The notes beneath the pieces were generated by a model, which was given only the letters and a program-made list of their open reading frames with translations, was not told where the DNA came from and did not search any database. Shown here in pieces: positions 54,685 to 62,735 of a stretch of DNA of 64,000 nucleotides. Source of the stretch: DSOI01 sp041394885 (GTDB taxonomy: Bacteria > Acidobacteriota > Terriglobia > Bryobacterales > Bryobacteraceae); NCBI GenBank assembly GCA_041394885.1, contig JAWKHI010000004.1, positions 186,001 through 250,000 of the forward strand, read 5' to 3'. Every line of letters begins with the position of its first letter. Position 1 is the stretch's first letter. The position numbers and the translations under genes were made by a program.

Positions 54685-55902
54685 CTAGACGATCTCCTCG
54701 CGCGCCGCGTCCCAACGGACGGTGCGCTGCTGCCGGTAGCTCTCCACGGCCATCCGGCTGGCGATCGAAACCCGATACCCCAGGTCGAACGGGCAATTGG
54801 GCTGAGACACGCCACGCACCGCGTCGAGGAAGTTCTGCATGTGCGCGTTCTTTTCCGTTTTCGTCATGCCGGTCTTCTCGTTCTCATCGGGCAGGTTCAC
54901 CTTCTGCGGCTGGTAACGGATGCCGTTGCCGCGAAGGATGCTGCCGTCGGTGCCGAGCACATTCTCGCTCGAGGCCAGCTGGTTGTTGCCAAAGCCGGAT
55001 GCCCACGAGAACAAAATCTCTTCGCTGTGTTCCATCGCCACGTTCATCGTATCGGGCACTTCCCGGCCGTCCTTCCACAGATAGACGCCGCCCACCATCG
55101 TCACCGCTTTGGGAATCGACAGCTCGAGCGCTTTGTACCAGAAGGCGATCTGATGGCACATGTTCTCGTAGACGTTGCCTCCCGAGTAATCCCAGAAAAA
55201 CCGCCAGTTGATATAGCGGTTGGGGTCGAACTCATGTTGCGGCGCCTCGCCGAGAAACGACTTCCAGATGATGTTTTCCGCTGTCATATCCGGAAACACC
55301 GGGCGCGACCATTGCGGCTTGCCGTGCGGCGTGTTGCGGTACATGTGCGCCTCCACCGCCGTGATCTTTCCGAGCTTGCCGGACTTGGCGAAGGCGATCG
55401 CATCCGTCATCGCTCCGGTGGAACACGCCTGATGCCCGATCTGGACCGCGTGCTTGCCGCCGTCGCGCTGGAACGCCGCGCGCATCCGCCGCGCATGATC
55501 CACCGTGAACGCCATCGTCTTTTCCTGATACACATGCTTGCCGGCGTCAATCGCAGCTACGAAGTGTTCGCAGTGCAGGTGCTGGGGAGTGGCGATGAGC
55601 ACCGCATCCACGTTCTTATCGTCAAGCAGATAGCGGTGATCGAGGTACGTCTTGGCGCCGGGCGCCACCTGCTTGGCTTCCTCGAGCCGGCGAGTGTAGA
55701 TGTCGGCGAAGGCCACCATTTCGGTATTCGGGCACGCCATCGCCTCGCGCACGATCTGCATGCCGCGCGCGCCAGGCCCGATAATGCCGATGCGGACGCG
55801 CTCGTTGGCGCCCAGCACCGAGGAAGGAGCGGCGAGGGTTCCGGCAATGCCTCCGGCCACTTTGCCGATGAAATTGCGTCTGGAGTTGGGACTGCTGTTC
55901 AT
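54685..55902 (-). CDS. Exported Gfo/Idh/MocA-family oxidoreductase
   Basis: 405 residues with a Tat-type leader (SRRNFIGKVAGGIAGTLAAP), NAD-binding VRIGIIGPGARGMQIV, ATPQHLHCEHFVAA, and VYQEKTMAFT, where the usual EKP is EKT. Such exported members are common in acidobacteria and planctomycetes and act on sugars or other polyols; substrate unknown. The gene lies 10 bases upstream of the acyl-CoA dehydrogenase but shares no obvious pathway. Confidence 0.87.
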   Translation of the reverse strand: MNSSPNSRRNFIGKVAGGIAGTLAAPSSVLGANERVRIGIIGPGARGMQIVREAMACPNTEMVAFADIYTRRLEEAKQVAPGAKTYLDHRYLLDDKNVDAVLIATPQHLHCEHFVAAIDAGKHVYQEKTMAFTVDHARRMRAAFQRDGGKHAVQIGHQACSTGAMTDAIAFAKSGKLGKITAVEAHMYRNTPHGKPQWSRPVFPDMTAENIIWKSFLGEAPQHEFDPNRYINWRFFWDYSGGNVYENMCHQIAFWYKALELSIPKAVTMVGGVYLWKDGREVPDTMNVAMEHSEEILFSWASGFGNNQLASSENVLGTDGSILRGNGIRYQPQKVNLPDENEKTGMTKTEKNAHMQNFLDAVRGVSQPNCPFDLGYRVSIASRMAVESYRQQRTVRWDAAREEIV

Positions 55903-55965
55903 AGATTCGGTCCGGAAAGGAATGCTATCAGTGTAACAGCGCAGGCGCTACAATACAGGGTTCGC

Positions 55966-56427
55966 ATGCCGCTCACAGTCCGCCTCGCCACGATCGGGGA
56001 TGCCCCGGTCATCGCCCGGTTCAACGCCGCGATGGCGCTCGAGACCGAGCATCTTACACTGGAGGAAGCACGACTGCTCGCCGGCGTCACGCGCGTACTC
56101 ACCGATTCCTCCCGCGGCTTCTATCTGGTGGCCGAATCCGGCGGCGGCGTCGTAGGGCAGTTGATGATCACCTACGAGTGGAGCGACTGGCGTAACGCGG
56201 ATTTCTGGTGGATCCAAAGCGTGTATGTCGCACCCGAGGCCCGGCGGGAAGGCGTCTTTACCGCGCTCTATGACGAAGCCGAGCGGATGGCGCGCGCGAG
56301 CGGCGCGTGCGGGCTACGCCTCTACGTGGAGCAGGACAATGCCCGCGCCCAGCGCACCTACGCCGCCAAAGGCATGACGCCCACGGCATATAGGATGTAT
56401 GAAGTCGACTTCGTGATCGAACGTTGA
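55966..56427 (+). CDS. GNAT-family N-acetyltransferase
   Basis: 153 residues from ATG 55966. The fold is recognisable: VRLATIGDAPVIARFNAAM, VVGQLMITYEWSDWRN, WIQSVYVAPEARREGVFTAL (the acetyl-CoA pyrophosphate loop) and LYVEQDNARAQRTYAAKGM. Substrate not evident. It is divergent from the Gfo/Idh/MocA gene. A much longer open frame upstream of 55966 is antisense noise. Confidence 0.85.
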   Translation: MPLTVRLATIGDAPVIARFNAAMALETEHLTLEEARLLAGVTRVLTDSSRGFYLVAESGGGVVGQLMITYEWSDWRNADFWWIQSVYVAPEARREGVFTALYDEAERMARASGACGLRLYVEQDNARAQRTYAAKGMTPTAYRMYEVDFVIER

Positions 56428-56434
56428 GTCATCG

Positions 56435-58189
56435 TCACCATGCGAGGGCGTAGGCATCCACGCGCGGGTCCGCCCCGGCGTGAAGGGTGCCGTCCTCACC
56501 GGCGACGATCGCGGCATTCATTCCCAGTGACCACGCGCCACCGGACTTCACGCGATGGCCCATCTTCTGCAACTCCGCGCGGACGCGGCCCGGAATGCGC
56601 GATTCGAGCGTCACCTCGCCGCGGTACATCTTGTGCGGCCACGGCGACTGCGGGAAGCTGCGCGTGGACCAACGAGGCGCCTCGATGGCCTGCTGCACAT
56701 TCATGCCGAACTCCACGATGTTGAGAAACGTCTGCATGGTGCGCATGATCTGATCGTCACCGCCGGGGCTGCCCATCACCATCGCCGGGCGGCCGTCCTT
56801 CAACACCAGCGTCCCCTGCAGAGTGCTCCGTGGACGCTTGCCCGGAGCCAGCGCGTTCGGATGCCCTTCGACAAGTGAATAGTAGTCGCCGCGGCAGTTG
56901 AAGCTGAATCCGAGCCCTTCCATCACCACGTTGGTGCCGAAGGAATTGTGCAGGCTCGGCGTGAACGAAACCGCGTTGCGCTGGCGGTCCACGATGGCGA
57001 CGTAGGAGGTGTCGCCGGTTTCACGATCTTCGCCATCGAAGGTGATGTCACGCGGATGCGCGGCGCCGGCGTCGCCCTGGCGGAACTCGAGCGAGGCGCG
57101 CGCGGGGTCGATGAGTTGGCGGCGCGCCTCCGTGTATTGGGCCGATAGCAGCCGCCCGTACGGGGCCTTGCTGACGAGTTCGTCGCCGATGTACTCGCGA
57201 TCGGCGAAGGCAAGTTTGATCGCCTCGACGGATGTGTGAATGTATCGCGCCGAGTTGTGCCCCATCGCCTTCATGTCGAAGCCGGCGAGCAGGTTCAGAG
57301 CGAACAGCTCGGCGGGCCCCTGGCTGGCGGAGGGGTTCTTCACCACTTCCCACCCACGATAGTTCGCCGTCACCGGCGTTTCTACCAGCGCCGTGTACGA
57401 CGCGAAATCTTCATAGCGGAACAACCCGCCGTTGGCTTCGGAAAAAGCGGCCATCTCGCGCGCGATGTCGCCTTTGTAAAAACGGTCGCGTGCGGCGCGC
57501 AGCGCAGCTTTGCGGCCGGCGGAGGCGTGTTCGCGCTCGGCCTCAACCAGACGCGTGAGCGTACGCGCGAGGTCAGGATTGCGGAAGATTTCGCCCGGCT
57601 TCCAGACCTTGCCCTCCGGATAGTACACGCTCACGCTCGACGGATACTTGCGCAGCTTCTTCGATCCGTTGATGGCGCGGGCAAGCCGGTCATTCAACGG
57701 AAAGCCGTCGCGCGCCATGGCGATCGCCGGCGCCAGCACTTCGCCGAAGCTCATCGTGCCCCAACGATCGAGCATCACATACCAGGCGTCGATGACGCCG
57801 GGAACCGTGCCCGACAGCAGCCCGTCGCTGTCGGGGAGCGTGCCTTTGTGGTTGCGCTTGTACCACTCGATGGTGGCGAGCGCGGGCGCGGTTCCTTCGG
57901 CGTTGAGCGAATAGGGCTTGCCGGAGACCGAATCGAAGACCAGGAGCGTGGCGTCACCGCCAATGCCGTTGTTGTTGGCGTCAACCAGCCCGAGCACGGC
58001 CTGCGCGGCGACAGCGGCATCAAACGCGTTGCCCCCCTTCTCGAGAATCCGCGCTGCCACCTGCGTCCCTTCGGGCTTCATCGACGACACGGCCCACTGA
58101 CGCCCGCGCACAACCGGCCGCGTGGTGGGCGGCAGCTTCTGGGCCAATATCGGCACGCCCAGCAGAAGGACTGCGATGACGGTTCTCAT
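56435..58189 (-). CDS. ggt: Gamma-glutamyltransferase (Ntn-hydrolase)
   Basis: About 584 residues after a signal peptide (RTVIAVLLLGVPILAQ, ATG 58189). Family motifs: MKPEGTQVAARILEKGGNAF, GGDATLLVFD, and the autoprocessing site ETGDTSYVAIVD with the nucleophile Thr near residue 393, then SLHNSFGTNVV and MVMGSPGGDDQI. The enzyme is cleaved into two chains and transfers or hydrolyses gamma-glutamyl groups of glutathione-like compounds outside the cytoplasm. Possibly functionally linked with the YbdK/GGCT operon 10 kb away. Confidence 0.93.
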   Translation of the reverse strand: MRTVIAVLLLGVPILAQKLPPTTRPVVRGRQWAVSSMKPEGTQVAARILEKGGNAFDAAVAAQAVLGLVDANNNGIGGDATLLVFDSVSGKPYSLNAEGTAPALATIEWYKRNHKGTLPDSDGLLSGTVPGVIDAWYVMLDRWGTMSFGEVLAPAIAMARDGFPLNDRLARAINGSKKLRKYPSSVSVYYPEGKVWKPGEIFRNPDLARTLTRLVEAEREHASAGRKAALRAARDRFYKGDIAREMAAFSEANGGLFRYEDFASYTALVETPVTANYRGWEVVKNPSASQGPAELFALNLLAGFDMKAMGHNSARYIHTSVEAIKLAFADREYIGDELVSKAPYGRLLSAQYTEARRQLIDPARASLEFRQGDAGAAHPRDITFDGEDRETGDTSYVAIVDRQRNAVSFTPSLHNSFGTNVVMEGLGFSFNCRGDYYSLVEGHPNALAPGKRPRSTLQGTLVLKDGRPAMVMGSPGGDDQIMRTMQTFLNIVEFGMNVQQAIEAPRWSTRSFPQSPWPHKMYRGEVTLESRIPGRVRAELQKMGHRVKSGGAWSLGMNAAIVAGEDGTLHAGADPRVDAYALAW

Positions 58190-58206
58190 TTCAGACGCAG
58201 TATACT

Positions 58207-58980
58207 TCAATTCCGCTTGTAGATCGCATCGCCGGCGCGCCGCATCCAGGCAAGTTCGTCGTCGCTCATCGGCCCAAGCTCGAGCGCGGTGAGCGCATGT
58301 TGCGCCTGTTCTGCGTTGGCCGTGCCGGTCAGGCAGACATGCACGGCGGGATTGGAAAGCACGAAGCGATAGCAGTCGGCCGCCGTGGGCACCCGTTCGC
58401 CCGCCGGGACTTTGTTGCGATCCAGAAGCTGCCGCCAGCAGGTGGCGGTGTAGCTGACCACGCCGGCCCCGGCGGCGCTCAGTGCCGGAAAGACCTCCGT
58501 CTCACCCCCTCGATGGACTGCGTTGTACCGGGTATGGAACACGTCCGGCGGGCCGCCGGCCACCGACGCGAAGATTGGCCGATGATGCGCCGACATTCCA
58601 ATGAATCGGATCTTTCCTTTTTCCTGCAGACGCGCGCTGGCGTCGAAGATCCGTTGGGGCGGCACGCGATTCCAAAGACCCAGCAGCAGGATGTCGGCGT
58701 ATTCCACGCCGGCACTCTTCAGAGCACGATCGAGGCTGATCTCGAGAAACGAGGCGATCGGCGAGTAGGATTGCACGACAAGCACCATGCGCTCGCGCTG
58801 ACGGCGCAGGTTGCGGATCGCTTCCGCGAATGCCGGACTGCGCCGGGTGCCGAAGTAGAGGTAGTTGCACCCGCGCTCGAAGGAGGCTTCGATGGCTTTG
58901 GATGGGATGCCGTAGGAGGCCGAAAGGCCGAGCGGGCCCACACGGAGGTGGGTGCGGCCAAGAGTCCTCTCGATAAACAT
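58207..58980 (-). CDS. Aldo/keto reductase-fold protein lacking the usual catalytic residues
   Basis: 257 residues with a recognisable aldo/keto reductase barrel: RTLGRTHLRVGPLGLSAS, DRALKSAGVEYADILLLG, QEKGKIRFIGMSAHHR and RFVLSNPAVHVCLTGTAN. The catalytic tetrad is not seen: the Asp of NxFDTA is Tyr in NYLYFGT, the Lys strand is VQSYS and the His strand is LLLGLWN. It may be a non-catalytic or differently acting member. It is 17 bases from ggt. Confidence 0.78.
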   Translation of the reverse strand: MFIERTLGRTHLRVGPLGLSASYGIPSKAIEASFERGCNYLYFGTRRSPAFAEAIRNLRRQRERMVLVVQSYSPIASFLEISLDRALKSAGVEYADILLLGLWNRVPPQRIFDASARLQEKGKIRFIGMSAHHRPIFASVAGGPPDVFHTRYNAVHRGGETEVFPALSAAGAGVVSYTATCWRQLLDRNKVPAGERVPTAADCYRFVLSNPAVHVCLTGTANAEQAQHALTALELGPMSDDELAWMRRAGDAIYKRN

Positions 58981-59475
58981 CTACTCAGTAAGTTGCCGGT
59001 AGTAGGCGATCAAGTCAAGGGGTGGCGGCGTCTTGCCCATCGTGCGCAAAAAGCCCGCCACCTGGCCGCGGTGATGCGTGGCATGGTTCACCACGTGCAG
59101 CAGGATCTGCCACAACGGCGTCCGATGCGCATTGCCTTTGAGGTCGCTGTACTCGGTAACACGGTCAAGACCGGCGGCGTCGAGGCCGGCCACGAGTGCT
59201 TTCCAGCTTTGATGCAGCGGCGGCCAGTCATTCTGCAACACGGACAAGTACATGTCCTGCTCAACGTCCATGAAGCGGCCCGGCACGTGTCCCCGCACGC
59301 GGGCGATCCAGATTCGGTCCGCCGCAAACACGTGGACGAGGGTGCCGAGGACGCTTTTGTCGGCGGTGCCGAAGTCGCGGGTCAGTTGTTCGGGACTGAG
59401 CGCGGACGCGGCCTCGACGAGTCGCGTGCTAGCCCAAGCCGTGTAGCCAATGTGATGGCGAATCTGTTCGAGCAT
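58981..59475 (-). CDS. DinB-family four-helix protein
   Basis: 164 residues from ATG 59475. DinB-type metal-site histidines: LVHVFAADRIWIARV and NHATHHRGQVAGFL, with YTAWASTRLVEAA at the start. DinB proteins include thiol transferases dependent on divalent metal; the substrate here is unknown. Adjacent to the AKR gene with no gap. Confidence 0.85.
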   Translation of the reverse strand: MLEQIRHHIGYTAWASTRLVEAASALSPEQLTRDFGTADKSVLGTLVHVFAADRIWIARVRGHVPGRFMDVEQDMYLSVLQNDWPPLHQSWKALVAGLDAAGLDRVTEYSDLKGNAHRTPLWQILLHVVNHATHHRGQVAGFLRTMGKTPPPLDLIAYYRQLTE

Positions 59476-59495
59476 CTCTCTCGCTCCAACTGAGA

Positions 59496-61426
59496 TCAGT
59501 CGTCGTCGTGGCTGGCCGCCAGGCGCGTGATCACGCCCATGTCTTCGAGCGTGGTGACGTCGCCGGCGACGGTGTGAGAGGTGACGATTTCGCGCAGCAG
59601 GCGGCGCATGATCTTTCCGGATCGCGTTTTGGGGAGCGCTTCTGTGAACCGGATCTCTTCCGGACGCGCGAACGGCCCGATCTCGTGCGCCACCCATTGG
59701 CGAAGTTCCTTGCCGAGCACGCCGTGATCGAAGTCGCCCTTCTTGAGCGTGACGAAACAGCATACAGCCTGTCCGGTGATCTCATGCGGCTTGCCGACCA
59801 CGGCGGCTTCGGCGACGGAGGGATGCTTCACCAGCGCCGATTCGATCTCCATGGTGGACAGGCGATGCCCGGAGACGTTCATCACGTCGTCGACGCGGCC
59901 GAGGATCCAGTAATAGCCGTCTTTGTCGCGGCGCGCGGCGTCCCCGGTGAAGTAGGCGCCCTGCACCTTGCCCCAGTATTGATCGGCGTAGCGGTCCGGG
60001 TCGCCCCAGATGGTGCGAAGCATCGAGGGCCACGGGCGCTGGATGATGAGATAGCCTTCCTTGTCGTCGCCGACGGGGTTGCCGTCGAGGTCGACGATTT
60101 CGGGCAGGATGCCGGGCATTGGCAACGTTCCCGAACCGGGCTTGGTGGGAACGGCGCCGGGCATGGGCGCAATGAGGATGCCGCCGGTTTCAGTCTGCCA
60201 CCATGTGTCGACGATGGGACAGGCCTCCTTGCCGATGACGCGGTTATACCAGGACCATGCAGCGGGATTGATGGGTTCGCCCACCGACCCGAGCAGGCGG
60301 AGCGAGGACAGGTCATACTTCTCGGGCCACGCGTCGCCCTGACGGATCAGAGCGCGGATGGCGGTGGGCGAGGTGTAAAAGATATTGACCTTGTACTTCT
60401 CGACGATGTTCCACCAGCGCCCGAAGTCCGGGGTGTCGGGAGCGCCTTCGTACATGAGCGTGGTGGCGCCGGCGGAAAGGGGCCGTAGACGATGTAGGAG
60501 TGGCCGGTGACCCAACCGATGTCGGCCGAGCACCAGTAGACGTCTTCGTCGCGGATGTCGAAGACCCACTTCATGGTCATGGTGACGTAGGTGAGATAGC
60601 CGCCGGTGGTGTGGAGAATGCCTTTCGGCTTTCCGGTTGTGCCGGAGGTGTAGAGGACGTAGAGGGGATGCTCGGCGTCAAGATGCTCGGCGGGGCAATC
60701 GTCGCTCGAGTCGGCGTCGAGTTCGTGCCACCAATGATCCCGGCCCTCCACCATCGTGATGGCGGAAGCGGTGCGTTTGACGACGATAACGTTGGTGACG
60801 CCGGGGCATTCGGTGAGCGATTCGTCCACCGCGTCCTTGAGGCGCACTTCCTTGGCGCGCCGCCAGCCGCCGTCGGCGGTGATGACGAGCGTGGCGTCGA
60901 GATCTTGAATGCGGGCCTTGAGCGCTTCCGCGGAGAAGCCGCCGAACACCACCGAGTGGATCACGCCGAGCCGTGCGCAGGCGAGCATGGCGATGGGCAG
61001 TTCCGGGATCATCGGCATGTAGATGATGGCGCGGTCACCTGCTTTGTAGCCTCGCGCTTTCAACACGTTGGCGAAGCGCTGTACGAGGCGGTGCAATTCG
61101 CCGTAGGTGATGGCGCGCGTGTCTCCCGGTTCGCCTTCCCACAAAATGGCGACCTTGTCTTTGCGCCCGCCGAGGACGTGCCGGTCCAGGCAGTTGTAGC
61201 TGACGTTGGTCTTGGCGCCTACGAACCACTTGACGAACGGCGGGTTCCACTCAAATACGTGGGACCATTTCTCGAACCAATGGATCTCGCGTTCGGCGAG
61301 TTCGCCCCAAAACTGTTCGGGCTGATCCCTGGCTTGGGCGCAGAGGGCTCGATAGGCATCCATGCTGCCGACGTGGGCCTTGGAGGCAAAAGCGGCGGAA
61401 GGGGAGTAGACGGGTTCCTGACTCAT
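59496..61426 (-). CDS. acs: Acetyl-CoA synthetase, AMP-forming (one frameshift)
   Basis: About 643 residues with the missing base restored. First part: KWFVGAKTNVSYNCLDRHV, YTSGTTGKPKG (P-loop), SADIGWVTGHSYIVYGP. The frame then breaks in the C-run (minus strand) at 60479-60482, one base short, and the second part resumes with SAGATTLMYEGAPDTPDFGR, VDTWWQTETGG, NVSGHRLSTMEIESALV and KTRSGKIMRRLLRE (the lysine that is acetylated in regulated forms). Both parts are typical and near full length, so the gene is likely functional in the cell. It makes acetyl-CoA from acetate. Confidence 0.9.
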
Positions 61427-61551
61427 GACGAACTTCAAATTCTATCATCCAGGCCATGATGGCGATTTCGACTTGAAGCCCGGCAGCAGCTATTCGCGGC
61501 AGCCAGCCCAGGGATGCCCTCAGGGGTGGTATCCAGTAAACTGGAGAAGCC

Positions 61552-61767
61552 ATGGTCAGCATCGAACCAATTCGCCTGGAAATCGAACGCGAACACGACG
61601 GTAGGATTCTTGTGTCCGTCCCCGACCTTCCAGGAGTGATGGCGTACGGCGCCACGGAAGTTGAGGCCGTACGCAAGGTCAAAACGATCGCCCTTCAAGT
61701 GTTGGCGGACATGGTTGAGAGCGGCGAAGAGGTTCCGGAACCTCTCCGGGTCCTGTTTGCGGCGTGA
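61552..61767 (+). CDS. hicB: HicB-like antitoxin
   Basis: 71 residues with the HicB hemi-RNase-H pattern: RLEIEREHDGRILVSVPDLP and MAYGATEVEAVRKVKTIAL. It lacks a long C-terminal DNA-binding domain. Its stop overlaps the next gene (GTGA), the order in this pair being antitoxin first. Confidence 0.8.
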   Translation: MVSIEPIRLEIEREHDGRILVSVPDLPGVMAYGATEVEAVRKVKTIALQVLADMVESGEEVPEPLRVLFAA

Positions 61768-62000
61768 GCACTTGGGGTGCGGCCAAGGCGAGGCGCGTCT
61801 ACGCGGCTTTGCTACGGCTGGGCTGGACGCTCAAGAAGCAGGTCGAGTCACACCGGAAGCTCCAGCGGCCGGGCTGGCCGAATTTCACCTTCTGTTTTCA
61901 CGACAGCGAGGAAATAGGGCCGGCAGCGCTCGCCAAAATCGGCAAAGACACTGGCCTCCGGCCGGAGGATCTTAGAGGGAGTAATCGAGGACCCGGCTGA
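61764..62000 (+). CDS. hicA: HicA-like mRNA interferase toxin
   Basis: 78 residues from GTG 61764. HicA pattern: VYAALLRLGWTLKKQVESHRKLQRPG, whose His after ES/GS is the catalytic residue (noted as KKQVESHRKLQ), then AKIGKDTGLRPEDL. The family cleaves mRNA when freed from HicB. Partner of the preceding gene. Confidence 0.78.
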   Translation: MSTWGAAKARRVYAALLRLGWTLKKQVESHRKLQRPGWPNFTFCFHDSEEIGPAALAKIGKDTGLRPEDLRGSNRGPG

Positions 62001-62105
62001 CCTTGCGTTCCTAGACCTGATTGGCACGCTCGCTTGGGCGGTTGTGGAGATCATGCCTTCGCGGGCTAGCAGGCGGTAGAGCGGCGGGGTTTACAATCGA
62101 GACTT

Positions 62106-62321
62106 ATGTGCTGCGATGAACTCTCCGCGCTGGTGGACCGGGATTTTCTCCGCGTGGGACTGCCGCACACGCTGCCGAACGGCCGGTTCGTGACCGAGAT
62201 CGACACCGAGTACTTCCTGGTCTTCGGGGAAGAGCGGCCATCGTACGTCGGTCTGAACTTCTGTCCGTTTTGCGGACGGGCGCTGAGCCGGGAGCTGTGG
62301 AACCGGGAAAAGAAGAAGTAA
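62106..62321 (+). CDS. Small hypothetical protein with a C-terminal zinc knuckle
   Basis: 71 residues: MCCDELSALVDRDFLRVGL, then TEIDTEYFLVFGEE and FCPFCGRALS. The CPFCG and the N-terminal CC could bind zinc together. The frame has a strong codon bias, supporting coding. Function unknown. Confidence 0.55.
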   Translation: MCCDELSALVDRDFLRVGLPHTLPNGRFVTEIDTEYFLVFGEERPSYVGLNFCPFCGRALSRELWNREKKK

Positions 62322-62735
62322 GCGCGCAGATGGATCCGTCCGGGCTATGAGCCGGTTTCTGGACCGATTCCGGCGAGCCGGACCGGCGGCAAGCGTCGTC
62401 AGGCCGTCCATTTCTGGACGAAGCCGACCGACATCTACCGGAAATCGAACGGAGCGGGCCCTCCTCTTCCCCTATTTGGTCTTGCTCCGCGTGGGGACAC
62501 CGCCAGACGAATTGCTCCGTCCGCGGTGCGCTCTTACCGCACCATTTCACCCTTACCGCATTCCGCCGAGCGGAATACGGCGGTTTGTTTTTCTGTGGCA
62601 CTTTCCGTAAAGCCCGCTTTGAGCGAGCCCCCTGACCATTGCTTCCGACGCCGCCCTGGAGACCGGACTTTCCTCCGCGCCGGACCCAGGTCCGGCCCGC
62701 CGACGGCTGCCTTGCCGGACAGAATCAATTCCCTA
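62322..62735. other. 414-base gap without a supported gene
   Basis: It holds a terminator-like hairpin at 62556-62595. The short frames here have no domain signature. Confidence 0.6.
62556..62595 (+). terminator. Terminator-like hairpin
   Basis: ATTCCGC (62560-62566), a 3-base loop CGA and GCGGAAT (62570-62576), extended outward by CCG/CGG with one mismatch, followed by TTTGTTTTT at about 62583-62591. Suited to ending transcription from the plus-strand genes (hicBA, zinc protein). Confidence 0.5.

Noticed and set aside
54634..55965. Long extension upstream of the GNAT gene
   Set aside because: Antisense to the Gfo/Idh/MocA and acyl-CoA dehydrogenase genes; the GNAT fold begins at ATG 55966.
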